A stretch of DNA of 64,000 nucleotides, taken from contig NVSG01000001.1 of the NCBI GenBank assembly GCA_002401155.1, positions 496,001 through 560,000 on the forward strand, read 5' to 3'. A program made the translations under genes and the position numbers. The notes below the pieces were generated by a model. That model was not told the DNA's origin, did no database searches, and was given only the letters and a program-made list of their open reading frames with translations. Every line of letters begins with the position of its first letter. The stretch's first letter is position 1. Source of the DNA: Hyphomicrobiales bacterium (lineage in GTDB: Bacteria > Pseudomonadota > Alphaproteobacteria > Rhizobiales > Rhizobiaceae). This document shows, one piece after another, positions 8,119 to 17,704 of the stretch.

Positions 8119-8634
8119 CTATTTTATCCGCTCATAGACGGCAAAAACGGTTTCCATATTGTCTTTTTCACCAATTGGAACACTTTCGCGTGAAACATTT
8201 TGCCAGTTTTCATCCAGCAAAACGTCAGGAAAAGCCGTATCACCCTCCGGCGCACCAATCACATGGGTGAGGTAAATACGGTCGGTCAGCGCCAGAGCTT
8301 CTTTATATATCTGCCCACCGCCAATGATGCAGATTTCTGAAACATCATTTTCGCCAGCCCATTTTTTGGCAGTATCAATCGCACTATCCACCCCATCGAC
8401 ACCAATGGCATCTTCCGGCGAAAATCCGGAACGCGAAACCACAATGTTCAATCTGCCCGGCAGCGCCTTGCCAATGCTCTCATAGGTTTTGCGCCCCATG
8501 ATAATCGGCTTGCCGAGAGTGATTTCCTTGAACCGTTTAAGATCGCTGGAAAGACGCCACGGCATCCCGCCATCTTTGCCAATGACGCCATTATCGGCAA
8601 TCGCAACAACAATAGATGTGGTGATCACACTCAT
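8119..8634 (-). CDS. folA: Dihydrofolate reductase
   Basis: A 171-residue NADPH-dependent enzyme that regenerates tetrahydrofolate. Motifs are VVAIADNGVIGKDGGMPW (substrate loop), the catalytic acid Asp31 (RLSSDLKRFK), the NADPH-binding IIMGRKTYESI, and IIGGGQIYKEAL. The ATG abuts the thyA stop (adjacent bases), so the two are cotranscribed. This is logical, since ThyA consumes the methylene-tetrahydrofolate that FolA recycles. Confidence 0.97.
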   Translation of the reverse strand: MSVITTSIVVAIADNGVIGKDGGMPWRLSSDLKRFKEITLGKPIIMGRKTYESIGKALPGRLNIVVSRSGFSPEDAIGVDGVDSAIDTAKKWAGENDVSEICIIGGGQIYKEALALTDRIYLTHVIGAPEGDTAFPDVLLDENWQNVSRESVPIGEKDNMETVFAVYERIK

Positions 8635-9429
8635 TTAAATAGCAATCGGAGCTTTGATCGTCGGCAGCGCCACATAATTTTGCAATTCAAAATCATCAAA
8701 ATCGAAATCAAAGATATCTTTCTTATCAGGATTTATCCGCATAGTCGGCAATTCGCCCGGAGAACGGGTAAGCTGCTCCCTCACCTGATTATAATGATTG
8801 TGATAAATATGCGCATCGCCAAACGTATGAACAAAGTCGCCCACTTCCAAATCGCAAACCTGCGCCAACATCTGCGTCAACAACGCATAAGAGGCAATAT
8901 TGAACGGCACACCGAGGAAAATATCCGCAGAACGCTGATAAAGCTGACACGACAATTTTCCATCCGCCACATAAAACTGAAACATGCAGTGACAAGGCGG
9001 CAAAGCCATATCTTCCACCTGCGCCGGGTTCCATGCGGTAACAATATGACGGCGTGAATTTGGGTTGTTTTTCAACGAGTTGACGAGGTTTGAAATCTGG
9101 TCAATCACGCCACCATCCCCATCAGGCCATGAGCGCCACTGATAGCCATAAACCGGCCCGAGATCGCCATTTTCATCGGCCCACTCATCCCAGATTGAGA
9201 CTTTATTATCTTTCAAATAGCCAATATTCGTGTCCCCTTTCAGGAACCACAGCAATTCAACGATAATGGCACGAAGATAGAGTTTTTTGGTGGTGAGAAC
9301 CGGAAATCCATCCGCCAGATTAAACCGCATTTGATGGCCAAAAACCGAACGCGTACCCGTACCCGTACGGTCACTGCGGTCCGTGCCATTTTCAAGCGTA
9401 TGGCTCAGGAAATCCAGATATTGGCGCAT
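8635..9429 (-). CDS. thyA: Thymidylate synthase
   Basis: A 264-residue enzyme converting dUMP to dTMP with methylene-tetrahydrofolate. It begins [15 protein letters not shown]. Conserved Arg and Trp motifs are present ([17 protein letters not shown]), the catalytic Cys146 lies in [10 protein letters not shown], and [18 protein letters not shown] forms the dUMP site. The length equals that of the E. coli enzyme. It lies directly upstream of folA. Confidence 0.98.
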   Translation of the reverse strand: MRQYLDFLSHTLENGTDRSDRTGTGTRSVFGHQMRFNLADGFPVLTTKKLYLRAIIVELLWFLKGDTNIGYLKDNKVSIWDEWADENGDLGPVYGYQWRSWPDGDGGVIDQISNLVNSLKNNPNSRRHIVTAWNPAQVEDMALPPCHCMFQFYVADGKLSCQLYQRSADIFLGVPFNIASYALLTQMLAQVCDLEVGDFVHTFGDAHIYHNHYNQVREQLTRSPGELPTMRINPDKKDIFDFDFDDFELQNYVALPTIKAPIAI

Positions 9430-9462
9430 TGGTTTCTCGTAAAATTAGTCAGTGATTCTTGG

Positions 9463-10056
9463 TTATCGCTTACGATACACCCACAATTGCGCCGGTGGCA
9501 AATTGCGAGCTACCCAGCCAAAATGCTCCACATGGTAATTCCCCGCGCTGGCAACAACCGGCGACAACGGACCATAGGAAAACTGGATAACCGGGCGTCC
9601 TTCAGGAATGATTTCAAGCAAATCTTCAATCAGCTTGACCCGCTGCGAACTTGGAAAGTTCAACAATGGCAAGGCCGAAATCACACAATCGAATCGCTCA
9701 ATGCCCGATTCCTGTCGTATGGCATCCACATCAAAAGCATCGCCATGAATGAAATTCACCTTCGGATAATCCATCCGCAAATGGGGGATGAAATTTTCGG
9801 AATATTCGACCGAATAGATCTCTTCTGGGGCGACACCCTGCTCGATTATAGCTTTGGTGATGACACCCGTACCGGGCCCAAGTTCCAGAACCGGCAGGCC
9901 AGAGTCCAAGTCCACAATGGAGGCCATGCGCCTTGCGGTGATTGAACTGGTTGGAAAAATCGCGCCGACACTTTTCGGCTGATCCACCAGGCCTTTTATA
10001 AACCGGATTTCGTTTTGAAATTTCTTAGCCAGTTTTTTTGTCAATTTAACAGCCAT
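9463..10056 (-). CDS. pmtA: Phosphatidylethanolamine N-methyltransferase, PmtA type
   Basis: A 197-residue SAM-dependent methyltransferase resembling rhizobial PmtA, which methylates phosphatidylethanolamine stepwise to phosphatidylcholine at the inner face of the membrane. A basic amphipathic N-terminus (KLTKKLAKKFQNEIRFIKGL) probably binds membrane. It is followed by VGAIFPTSSITARRMAS, motif I VLELGPGTGVITK, and VISALPLLNFP in place of motif IV. An rRNA adenine dimethylase is the main alternative, but the short length and N-terminus fit PmtA. It is 33 bases upstream of thyA on the same strand. Confidence 0.85.
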   Translation of the reverse strand: MAVKLTKKLAKKFQNEIRFIKGLVDQPKSVGAIFPTSSITARRMASIVDLDSGLPVLELGPGTGVITKAIIEQGVAPEEIYSVEYSENFIPHLRMDYPKVNFIHGDAFDVDAIRQESGIERFDCVISALPLLNFPSSQRVKLIEDLLEIIPEGRPVIQFSYGPLSPVVASAGNYHVEHFGWVARNLPPAQLWVYRKR

Positions 10057-10249
10057 GCTTCACACATTCCCGCACTTAGTACACTCACCACATTTTAAGC
10101 CCAATACTTATGTGGGCCATTAACCTGTTAATACAACCACGCATCAATGGAAACGTTTACAGGGAAATTTATTGTTGAAATAATTGGCCATTTTGAGGCA
10201 AGGGCCACTTTAAACACCTTTCAATTAGGGCAAAACCACCCTATATACA

Positions 10250-10570
10250 AGGTGTCGGGCAACCGACTATGACGATAAATTGCCTGTGTAATAAACCTAT
10301 CGGACCCGGGGGCGGTACCCGGCGCCTCCACCAAAAACCATCTCGCAATGAGTGCCGGATGGCTTTTGATGGGGGCGAAATAGGATCGACGAGGGCGTAA
10401 AGACTGTGTTTTCGTTCGGTATTGTACCACCGTTATCGGGCTACAACGATAGTTGCAAATGACAACTACGCGGAAGCTCGTCTAGCTGCGTAAGCAGTTC
10501 GACACTTCAAATTAAGCCCTATCGGTTCGCACCTTTAGGCGGGGTTCGGAGGCACCTGGCAACAGAAGCC
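10250..10570 (+). ncRNA. ssrA: Permuted two-piece tmRNA
   Basis: Transfer-messenger RNA, which rescues stalled ribosomes and adds a degradation tag. The alphaproteobacterial permuted order is clear. The acceptor piece comes first and ends CGCCTCCACCA at 10333. A spacer of 37 bases is cut out (10334-10370). The coding piece then starts GGGGGCGAAATAGGATCGACG at 10371. Its GGGGGCG pairs with CGCCTCC to form the acceptor stem. The frame reads ANDNYAEARLAA then TAA. A stable GTCGG-GCAA-CCGAC hairpin opens the acceptor piece. A CTATAT -10 element lies at 10241-10246. Outer ends are approximate; the tag and CCA end are exact. Confidence 0.93.
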
Positions 10571-10594
10571 TTCACCTTTTCCCTTTTTATTTGA

Positions 10595-11473
10595 TTATGT
10601 TTTCGCCTTCGCGAAGGCGAATTTCACACCTATGGCGCACAGCGCCATGCCGAACAATTGCAACAGGTTCAACGTTTCTCCAAACAAGAAATAGGCAATA
10701 ATCGCCGTTGATGCAGGCACCAGATAATATAGCGCCGACACCTTTGCCACACTGCCATCGCGGATTAACATCAGGAGCATGAAAACCCCGGCAATGGATA
10801 AAACCAGAACCAGCCATACCAGCGCAAATATCAACTCTCCCGTCCAATCGAAGGTAAAAGTCTCAAACAGTGACGCATAGATAGCTGAGGGAATAAGCGC
10901 GCCAATATATTGCCAGAACGTTCCTGTGCGCACATCGATGTTCGTTGCAAATTTCTTTTGATAGATCGTGGCAAAGGTCGAGGCAAACATTGCCATCATC
11001 ACAACAAGCACCGGCACTAGCATAACACCGCTCCCGGTAAATTCCATCTTCGGCAGAATAACAAGCCCGAGCCCCACCACGCCAATGAGCAATCCCAGCC
11101 AGTTACGCATATTCACCTTCTCGCCAAGCACAAGCCCGGCAAGGAGCGCCACAATAAGCGGTTGCAAACCGATGATCATTGCAGAAATTCCAGCCGACAG
11201 ACCTTGATCAATTGCCCAGAACACGCCGCCAAGATAAAGCCCGTGCAAGAAGATGCCGACGACAATTGAATGGCCAACCAACCGCCAACTAGGCCATTTC
11301 GCGGGATTCTTTGTCATTTGAGTTACAAGTACCAGCCCACCCAAAAGCGCAATTGCCAACACGTAACGCAGACTTAAAAACGAAGCAGGCTCTGCATAAG
11401 GCATGCCCATGCGAGCGCCGATAAAACCGGTCGACCATAAAACAACAAAAAAAGCAGGAAAATATCGGGTCAT
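10595..11473 (-). CDS. EamA-family drug/metabolite transporter (DMT superfamily)
   Basis: A 292-residue inner-membrane protein with about ten hydrophobic segments arranged as two tandem EamA repeats (about 5-140 and 150-286). It opens with LWSTGFIGARMGMPY, typical of this family of exporters. The substrate is unknown. The last residues overlap a perfect 20-bp palindrome at 10602-10621. It is followed on the same strand by nothing, and its 3' end faces ssrA. It begins 44 bases after the aminotransferase gene ends, so they may be cotranscribed. Confidence 0.9.
   Translation of the reverse strand: MTRYFPAFFVVLWSTGFIGARMGMPYAEPASFLSLRYVLAIALLGGLVLVTQMTKNPAKWPSWRLVGHSIVVGIFLHGLYLGGVFWAIDQGLSAGISAMIIGLQPLIVALLAGLVLGEKVNMRNWLGLLIGVVGLGLVILPKMEFTGSGVMLVPVLVVMMAMFASTFATIYQKKFATNIDVRTGTFWQYIGALIPSAIYASLFETFTFDWTGELIFALVWLVLVLSIAGVFMLLMLIRDGSVAKVSALYYLVPASTAIIAYFLFGETLNLLQLFGMALCAIGVKFAFAKAKT
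10602..10621. repeat. Perfect 20-bp palindrome at the ssrA/EamA junction
   Basis: TTCGCCTTCG followed at once by its inverse complement. It sits inside the last codons of the EamA gene and about 32 bases after the tmRNA coding piece. It may end ssrA transcripts, but the downstream T-run is short. Confidence 0.5.
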
Positions 11474-11517
11474 TCAATCACTTCACAAAACTAATTCAGG
11501 CACACCACAAAACCAAG

Positions 11518-12690
11518 TCAGGCAATTTCCTTAAGCCAGTTTTTCAGGCGAGAAAATCCTTCAATCAATTGGCTCTCCTCGCAAGCAAAGGAAAGCCGCA
11601 TCCAGTCTCCACCGCGCTTGGAATCAAAGTCAATTCCCGGCGTGAGCGCTACGCCCGCTTCGTGAAGAATACGATTGGCAAGCTGCATACTGTCATTGCA
11701 ACCGGTAGTATTCAGCAGCCCGCTCACATTAAAATAGGCATAAAACGCCCCGTCTATCGGCTGGATTTCGCTAATCCCGATGGCTTTTAATTCCTCAAGC
11801 ACATATTTCCGGTTGCTGAGATAGCCTTGCTTGACCTCTTCCATCTCATCAAGCCCATCAAAAGCTGCAAGCGCCGCAATTTGCGAGATTTCCGGCGCAC
11901 AAATGAAATTATTTTGCTGCAAGCGCTCAATGGTCTCCACCATATTTTCAGGCACAATCATCCAGCCAATACGCCAACCCGTCATGCAAAAATATTTGGA
12001 AAATGAATTGATGACAAACAGATCATCATCAAATTCCAGCGCCGTCACCTCGCGCTTGTCATAAGTAAGCCCGTGATAGATTTCATCTGAAATCAGCGTG
12101 ATCGAATGCTCTTTACAGACCTTGACCAACCGCTCAAAATCCTCCGGCGTCATCATCGTACCATTGGGATTGTTGGGATTTGCAATCAAAACACCATCAA
12201 CCGGCATTTTTTGATGCTCTTCTATCAGCATTTCCGGCGAAATAACCCAGTCAGAATCGGCAGTGGTTTCAATTTCCACAGGCACCAGCGACAGACTTTT
12301 TAAAATATTGCGATAGGCCGGATAGCCCGGGCTGGGAATAACCACCCGGTCGCCGGGATCAAACGCCGATAGAAAAGAAAGACTGAACCCCGCCGATGAA
12401 CCCGTAGTAACGAAAATACAGTCTGGATTGACGCTAACCCCGTACCGCTCCTGATAATATAGTGCGATACGCTGCCGCAACGGCCCGATACCGGCCGCAT
12501 CCGTATAGCCAATTTTTCCAACAGCAATGGCCTTGGTAGCAGCCTCCCGCGCAGGACTTGGTGCCGGAGCACCGGGCTGACCAACGCACATCAGCACGAT
12601 ATCCTTACCAGCCTTGGTCAACTTTCCAGCTTCTGCAACAATCTGCATGGCGCGGAAGGGCTCTACAATACTACGTGATGAGGGTTTCAT
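11518..12690 (-). CDS. PLP-dependent class I/II aminotransferase
   Basis: A 390-residue fold-type I aminotransferase of the aspartate aminotransferase family. It contains the residues ANPNNPNGT (cofactor and substrate Asn), SDEIYHGLTY (Asp and Tyr contacting PLP) and the PLP lysine Lys232 in NSFSKYFCMTGWRIGW. A C-terminal Arg for substrate carboxylate is in MRLSFACE. The exact amino donor is not evident, and the protein resembles generic alphaproteobacterial pyridoxal-phosphate aminotransferases. Upstream it is divergent from the M48 protease gene with about 157 bases between; TATATT on the minus strand may be its -10 box. Confidence 0.88.
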   Translation of the reverse strand: MKPSSRSIVEPFRAMQIVAEAGKLTKAGKDIVLMCVGQPGAPAPSPAREAATKAIAVGKIGYTDAAGIGPLRQRIALYYQERYGVSVNPDCIFVTTGSSAGFSLSFLSAFDPGDRVVIPSPGYPAYRNILKSLSLVPVEIETTADSDWVISPEMLIEEHQKMPVDGVLIANPNNPNGTMMTPEDFERLVKVCKEHSITLISDEIYHGLTYDKREVTALEFDDDLFVINSFSKYFCMTGWRIGWMIVPENMVETIERLQQNNFICAPEISQIAALAAFDGLDEMEEVKQGYLSNRKYVLEELKAIGISEIQPIDGAFYAYFNVSGLLNTTGCNDSMQLANRILHEAGVALTPGIDFDSKRGGDWMRLSFACEESQLIEGFSRLKNWLKEIA

Positions 12691-12847
12691 AAGTTAAACT
12701 TTGCCGATAGAATCCAATATAGGTCAGTGTGAGAATTGCGAAAACTACCCCGCATGTCCCACAAAAACCATGATACCAATGCATTTTTTAAATCACTCAA
12801 GCAATATTTTTCGACACCTATTCCTATTATCTGGATAAATCCCGACC

Positions 12848-14251
12848 ATGCCCCCGATCAAGCTATTGATTTCAGACACAAACACATTTGTTTCTTATAA
12901 AAAAATTATCGCCATTCTCGTTGGACTAGCGCTGCTATTCTCGATCGGCATTGATATGGCTGCCGCTCAGAAAAAACGTCAAAATCTACCGCTCATTCGT
13001 GACGCGGAAATCGAAGGCTTGCTTAAAGATTATACGGCACCGATTTTCAAAGCAGCAGGGCTGGGCCGCAACTCCGTCGATATATTCATCATCAACCGAC
13101 GGGAATTCAATGCCTTTGTAACCGGCACCCGCATGTTCATTTTCACTGGCGCGCTAACCACGGCAAAAACCCCAAACGAGATCATCGGGGTTATTGCCCA
13201 CGAGACCGGGCATTTGGTCGGGCATCATTCCGTGCGCATGCATGAACAGCTCGAAAAAGCAAAAATCATGTCAGTGCTTGGCGCAATACTGGGTGCAGGC
13301 GCAATGATTACCGGCGGAGACGGCGGCGGTGCCGCAGGTAGTGCCATCCTACTTGGCAGCCAGCACGCAATCCGCAGAAGCCTGCTTTCATACCAACGTT
13401 CTGAAGAAATGGCCGCCGATAACACAGCAATTAAACTGCTCAACAAATCCGGCCAATCCTCCCGTGGCATGATTAAGACTTTTGAGGGATTTGCCCGCAA
13501 TGAGCTTTTCTCCAGTAGTTCCCAAAATGCTTACACTCGAAGCCACCCTTTGCCGCGTGAGCGCATCGCGCTGCTTAAACGGCTGGTCGCGAAAAGCAAA
13601 TATGCCAATAAAAAGGATTCCCCCTCCCTGCAATTACGCCACGATATGATGCGGGCAAAAATTGCGGCCTATACGGGCGGCGCCAGAGCAGTCCGCGCCT
13701 TATTCTCCAAGAACCTCAACGGCGCGCCAGCCCGTTATGGCGATGCCATCACAACCTATCTCACAGGCTCACCAAGACGTGCATTGCCCAAAATAAACGC
13801 CCTGATAAAACAACAACCTAAGAATGCCTATCTTTATGAATTAAAAGGCGAAATGTTGCTGCACTCGGGAAAGGCTGCAGCCTCCATCAAGCCTTTCAAA
13901 CGAGCCATCAAGCTCGATAAATATAAATCAGGCCTGTTGCGCATCCAATTGGGCCACGCTTATCTGGAAACCAATAATCCCAAATTGCTGGTGGCCGCCA
14001 TCAAGGAATTGAAGGCCGGAATATCCCGCGACAGAAATTCTGCCGATGGCTACGGTCATCTGGCTCGTGCTTATGCAAGGCAAGGTAAAACAACATTAGC
14101 CATTGCAGCCAGCGCCGAGGAGAAATATATGCAGGGAAAGCTCAAGCAGGCGAAAAACTTTGCCCATCGAGCTCAACCAAAATTGAAGAGAGGAACGCCA
14201 CAATGGCTTCGTCTTCAGGATATTTTGGATTATAAGCCTATTAAAGGCTAA
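12848..14251 (+). CDS. M48-family metalloprotease with C-terminal TPR-like repeats (BepA-like)
   Basis: A 467-residue protein with an N-terminal hydrophobic segment (about 19-40, signal or anchor, ending AAAQ), an M48 zinc protease domain and a helical repeat region. The zinc motif HETGH is at 118-122 and the third ligand is probably Glu in SEEMAADNTA. A Gly-rich stretch follows the active site. Residues about 300-430 contain TPR-like repeats (PKNAYLYELKGEMLLHSGK and similar). The architecture matches periplasmic BepA/YfgC, which maintains outer-membrane proteins. The dsbA-like gene follows 50 bases later, so the two may act on the same envelope clients. Confidence 0.88.
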   Translation: MPPIKLLISDTNTFVSYKKIIAILVGLALLFSIGIDMAAAQKKRQNLPLIRDAEIEGLLKDYTAPIFKAAGLGRNSVDIFIINRREFNAFVTGTRMFIFTGALTTAKTPNEIIGVIAHETGHLVGHHSVRMHEQLEKAKIMSVLGAILGAGAMITGGDGGGAAGSAILLGSQHAIRRSLLSYQRSEEMAADNTAIKLLNKSGQSSRGMIKTFEGFARNELFSSSSQNAYTRSHPLPRERIALLKRLVAKSKYANKKDSPSLQLRHDMMRAKIAAYTGGARAVRALFSKNLNGAPARYGDAITTYLTGSPRRALPKINALIKQQPKNAYLYELKGEMLLHSGKAAASIKPFKRAIKLDKYKSGLLRIQLGHAYLETNNPKLLVAAIKELKAGISRDRNSADGYGHLARAYARQGKTTLAIAASAEEKYMQGKLKQAKNFAHRAQPKLKRGTPQWLRLQDILDYKPIKG

Positions 14252-14301
14252 CAATTTATGGATGAAACAGCGAAACCAGTTCAATCGCTCAGGAGAAATT
14301 G

Positions 14302-15063
14302 ATGAAATTCCCAAAACTGACGAAATCAAAGGCTGTGCTTATAGCAATCGGCCTTGTCTTTTCCTTCTTTGGATTACCCGACCCAAGTTTTGCGCTTGAT
14401 ACAAAAGATAAAAGCGAGGTGGAAACCATCATCCGGGAATATCTTTTGAAAAACCCGGAAATTTTCATCGAAGTGCAACAGGCATTGGAAGCCAAGCAAA
14501 AGCTTGAAACTGCCACAGCCCAAAAACGCACGCTCGCCGACAAGCACGATTTGATCTACAATTCCAAACACCAGATGGAAATCGGCAATCCTGATGCCCC
14601 GATCACAATAGTTGAGTTTTTTGACTATAATTGCGGCTTTTGCCAACGCGCGCTCGCCGACATGAACCGCTTCGTCAAAGAAGATAAAAACGTCCGCTTT
14701 ATATTGAAGGAGTTCCCGGTTCTTGGCGAAGCCTCCGTTCAGGCGCACCGCGTCAGCCTCGCATTTTCCACACTGATGCCGGACAAAGTTGAACAGTTCC
14801 ACACCGAACTATTGGGAAAACGTGGCAGAAAAAACGGCAAAGTAGCAGCCGAACTCGCTTTATCCCTTGGCGTCGGTGACGCTGAATTGGCCGCCGAAAT
14901 GGAAAAACCCTATATCGTTGCCGCCATGCGCGAAGTCTATGAACTGGCAGATGGCTTGGCCATTACCGGAACCCCTTCTTATATCATCGGAAATGATGTG
15001 ATTTTCGGTGCCGTCGGCTATGCCCAGTTAAAAGCAAGAATCGACAAAATCGGCACGAATTAG
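14302..15063 (+). CDS. Periplasmic DsbA-family thiol:disulfide oxidoreductase
   Basis: A 253-residue exported thioredoxin-fold protein. A signal peptide (about 8-31) is followed by a helical N-terminal extension (about 35-85) as in ScsC/Com1-like proteins, then the thioredoxin core with active site CGFC (111-114, FFDYNCGFCQRA) and the cis-Pro loop ITGTPSYIIG. It forms or isomerises disulfides; the N-terminal helix may oligomerise it. The true start is the ATG at 14302, with AGGAG six bases upstream. A TTG directly before it is not needed. It follows the M48 protease gene. Confidence 0.9.
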   Translation: MKFPKLTKSKAVLIAIGLVFSFFGLPDPSFALDTKDKSEVETIIREYLLKNPEIFIEVQQALEAKQKLETATAQKRTLADKHDLIYNSKHQMEIGNPDAPITIVEFFDYNCGFCQRALADMNRFVKEDKNVRFILKEFPVLGEASVQAHRVSLAFSTLMPDKVEQFHTELLGKRGRKNGKVAAELALSLGVGDAELAAEMEKPYIVAAMREVYELADGLAITGTPSYIIGNDVIFGAVGYAQLKARIDKIGTN

Positions 15064-15267
15064 GCCAAAATTAGCAATAAAAGCAATATTGTCTGTGGAA
15101 AGTGAGCACTGTTTGCCAATGGCGCAAACTTGCGCTTTCCTGTGGCGATTCAGCCCTGTATAATCGACAAAACTTTCAGCTTGGCTAGGCACCATAATTT
15201 TGCTTAACATCATTGCTAACGCTGGAACAATCAAAGCCAATTGCAGGGCATCTGCAGGACTGGGAAT

Positions 15268-15744
15268 ATGACAGACAAAAAATCAAAATCAGGCGTAAAA
15301 ACCATAGACACAGATCTGGTCAGAGATCTGGCGGCAATCCTGACGGATACCGATCTAACAGAAATCGAAATTGAACAGGACGATCTGCGCATTCGCGTTT
15401 CGCGCCAAAATCCGGTTCAAGCCGTGGCTGCACCTGTGCAGATAGCCGCTACGGCACCTGTTGCAGCAGCACCCCCTTCCAGCACACCAGCAGCAACGCC
15501 TGCTTCCGCTGAGGGTGCGGTCACCTCTCCAATGGTTGGAACGGCTTATCTATCCCCCGCCCCGGGCACCGACGCCTATGTAAAAGTCGGCGACACCGTC
15601 AAAAAAGGCGACACCATCCTAATCATCGAAGCCATGAAGACCATGAACCAGATTCCTTCCCCGCACAGCGGCAAAGTCACCGCCATTTTGGTGGAAGACA
15701 GCCAGCCGGTGGAATATGGCGAAGCTCTCATGACAATCGAATAA
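15268..15744 (+). CDS. accB: Biotin carboxyl carrier protein of acetyl-CoA carboxylase
   Basis: A 158-residue carrier that holds biotin for AccC and the carboxyltransferase. It has an acidic N-terminal helix, an Ala/Pro-rich linker (about 52-82) and a C-terminal biotinyl domain with the acceptor Lys124 in EAMKTMNQI. The ATG at 15268 follows GGGAAT and agrees with the family start; the frame extends nine codons further to a TTG. The 204 bases upstream hold no gene that I can see, although rhizobia commonly carry aroQ there. It is cotranscribed with accC 22 bases downstream. Confidence 0.96.
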   Translation: MTDKKSKSGVKTIDTDLVRDLAAILTDTDLTEIEIEQDDLRIRVSRQNPVQAVAAPVQIAATAPVAAAPPSSTPAATPASAEGAVTSPMVGTAYLSPAPGTDAYVKVGDTVKKGDTILIIEAMKTMNQIPSPHSGKVTAILVEDSQPVEYGEALMTIE

Positions 15745-15766
15745 GCAAAGTCGGACGCAAGCCCTT

Positions 15767-17107
15767 ATGTTTAAAAAAGTCCTCATTGCCAATCGCGGCG
15801 AAATCGCACTACGCATCCTGCGCGCCTGTAAGGAACTGGATATCGGCACGGTCGCTGTCCATTCCACAGCTGACGAAGATGCCATGCATGTACGCCTTGC
15901 CGACGAAAGCGTGTGCATCGGCCCTCCAGCCGCCAAAGACAGCTATCTGAACATCCATGAAATTCTGGCAGCCTGCGAAATCACCGGAGCGGACGCAATC
16001 CATCCGGGCTACGGTTTCCTCTCCGAGAATGCCAAATTTGCGGAAATTCTGGAAGAGCATAAAATCACTTTCATCGGCCCAAGTGCAGAACATATCCGCA
16101 TCATGGGCGATAAAATTGAAGCCAAGAAAACCGCAAAACGCTTGGGCATTCCCGTCGTTCCCGGCTCCGAAGGCGAAGTTACAGACGAAAGCGATGCTAA
16201 AAGAATAGCAAAAGAAATCGGCTATCCGGTCATCATCAAAGCAGCTTCTGGCGGCGGTGGACGCGGCATGAAGGTCGCCAACTCCGATGACGAAATCGGC
16301 AATGCGCTACATATGGCCCGTACCGAGGCCGCTGCTGCTTTCGGCGATGATACGGTTTATATCGAAAAATATCTGGCCACACCGCGCCACATCGAAATTC
16401 AGGTTCTCGGCGATGGCAAAGGCGGCGGCGTCCACCTTGGTGAGCGCGATTGCTCATTGCAGCGGCGTCACCAAAAAATGTGGGAAGAAGCAACCTCCCC
16501 CATTCTCACCGATAAGCAACGCAGTGAAATCGGAGAAATTTGCGCCAGCGCCATTCGCGGCCTGAAATATTCAGGTGCAGGCACCATCGAATTCTTGTAC
16601 GAAAACGGCGAATTCTATTTCATCGAAATGAATACCCGCCTGCAGGTGGAACACACCATCACCGAGATGATCACTCGCATCGATTTGGTCAACGAACAAT
16701 TACGCATCGCAGCAGGCGAAGGCCTGTCGATGACGCAGGACGAAATTCCGTTCCTCGGCCACGCCATCGAATGCCGCATCAACGCTGAACACCCGAGAAC
16801 TTTCGTGCCATCCCCCGGCACCATCGATTATTACCACCCTCCCGGTGGTCTGGGAGTGCGGTTGGATTCCGGCATCTATCAGGGCTATAAAATCCCGCCC
16901 TATTACGACAGCCTTATCGGCAAATTGATCGTACACGGCAGAAATCGCCCGGAATGCCTCATGCGTCTGCGCCGGGCACTCGATGAATTCGTGGTAGACG
17001 GCATCGAAACCACCATTCCGCTATTTCAGGATCTGGTGACTAACCCGGATATTATTGCCGGAAATTACGATATCCATTGGCTGGAAAAATATCTGGAAGC
17101 CAAATAG
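15767..17107 (+). CDS. accC: Biotin carboxylase subunit of acetyl-CoA carboxylase
   Basis: A 446-residue ATP-grasp enzyme that carboxylates biotin on AccB, the first step of fatty acid synthesis. Motifs include [26 protein letters not shown], the ATP-binding glycine loop GGGGRGMKV, and [12 protein letters not shown]. The catalytic [14 protein letters not shown] is present. The length and start are normal. Identity is firm. The gene is second in accB-accC-GNAT-aat. Confidence 0.98.
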   Translation: MFKKVLIANRGEIALRILRACKELDIGTVAVHSTADEDAMHVRLADESVCIGPPAAKDSYLNIHEILAACEITGADAIHPGYGFLSENAKFAEILEEHKITFIGPSAEHIRIMGDKIEAKKTAKRLGIPVVPGSEGEVTDESDAKRIAKEIGYPVIIKAASGGGGRGMKVANSDDEIGNALHMARTEAAAAFGDDTVYIEKYLATPRHIEIQVLGDGKGGGVHLGERDCSLQRRHQKMWEEATSPILTDKQRSEIGEICASAIRGLKYSGAGTIEFLYENGEFYFIEMNTRLQVEHTITEMITRIDLVNEQLRIAAGEGLSMTQDEIPFLGHAIECRINAEHPRTFVPSPGTIDYYHPPGGLGVRLDSGIYQGYKIPPYYDSLIGKLIVHGRNRPECLMRLRRALDEFVVDGIETTIPLFQDLVTNPDIIAGNYDIHWLEKYLEAK

Positions 17108-17134
17108 GGCTGCCAACTAGGGAGGCAGCTTAAA

Positions 17135-17704
17135 ATGTCCAAGACACCTGCCAATTTCACCCCGCCAATACTGGAAACTGCCCGCACAATAATGCGTTGT
17201 CCTCAGTTGCAAGACTTTGAAGCCAGTGCAAAAATGTGGGCTGATCCGAAGGTTGTCGAATTTATTACCGGAAAACCTTCAACTTTTGAAGAATCATGGG
17301 CACGATTGCTGCGCAATATCGGGCATTGGCACGCATTAGGATATGGCGGCTGGATTATCGAAGATAAACAAACAGGCAAATTCCTCGGTCAGGTTGGCCT
17401 TGGTGACAAGAAACGGAACATTGCACCAGAATTGGATGATTTGCCTGAAATTGGTTGGGTTCTAGCCACAAGCGCCCACGGGCGTGGCATCGCAACCGAA
17501 ACCGTGAAAGCTGCCATTGAATGGGCAGATACTCACATCATCGCCTCAAAAACCTTCTGCATGTTCGCGCCTGAACATAAGGCCTCTCAACACGTCGCTC
17601 ATAAATGCGGTTATGAAGAGATGATGACAATAAGTTATCATGACCAGACAACCCTGATAATGGCGAGAAATAGCCCCGCTCAGGCAGAAACAAAGCCAAC
17701 GTGA
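17135..17704 (+). CDS. GNAT acetyltransferase coupled to aat
   Basis: A 189-residue RimJ/RimL-type acetyltransferase (Acetyltransf_3-like). The start [16 protein letters not shown] and the acetyl-CoA loop [12 protein letters not shown] are recognisable. GGGAGGCAG sits upstream of the ATG. Its TGA overlaps the GTG start of aat (GTGA), so aat translation depends on it. It lies inside the conserved accB-accC-aat order. Its substrate is unknown. An N-terminal protein acetyltransferase is an attractive but unproven idea given the neighbour, which edits protein N-termini. Confidence 0.85.
   Translation: MSKTPANFTPPILETARTIMRCPQLQDFEASAKMWADPKVVEFITGKPSTFEESWARLLRNIGHWHALGYGGWIIEDKQTGKFLGQVGLGDKKRNIAPELDDLPEIGWVLATSAHGRGIATETVKAAIEWADTHIIASKTFCMFAPEHKASQHVAHKCGYEEMMTISYHDQTTLIMARNSPAQAETKPT

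Noticed and set aside
10221-10430. A 69-codon minus-strand frame.
   Set aside because: It runs through the tmRNA gene, including the CCA end and coding piece, and has no independent support.
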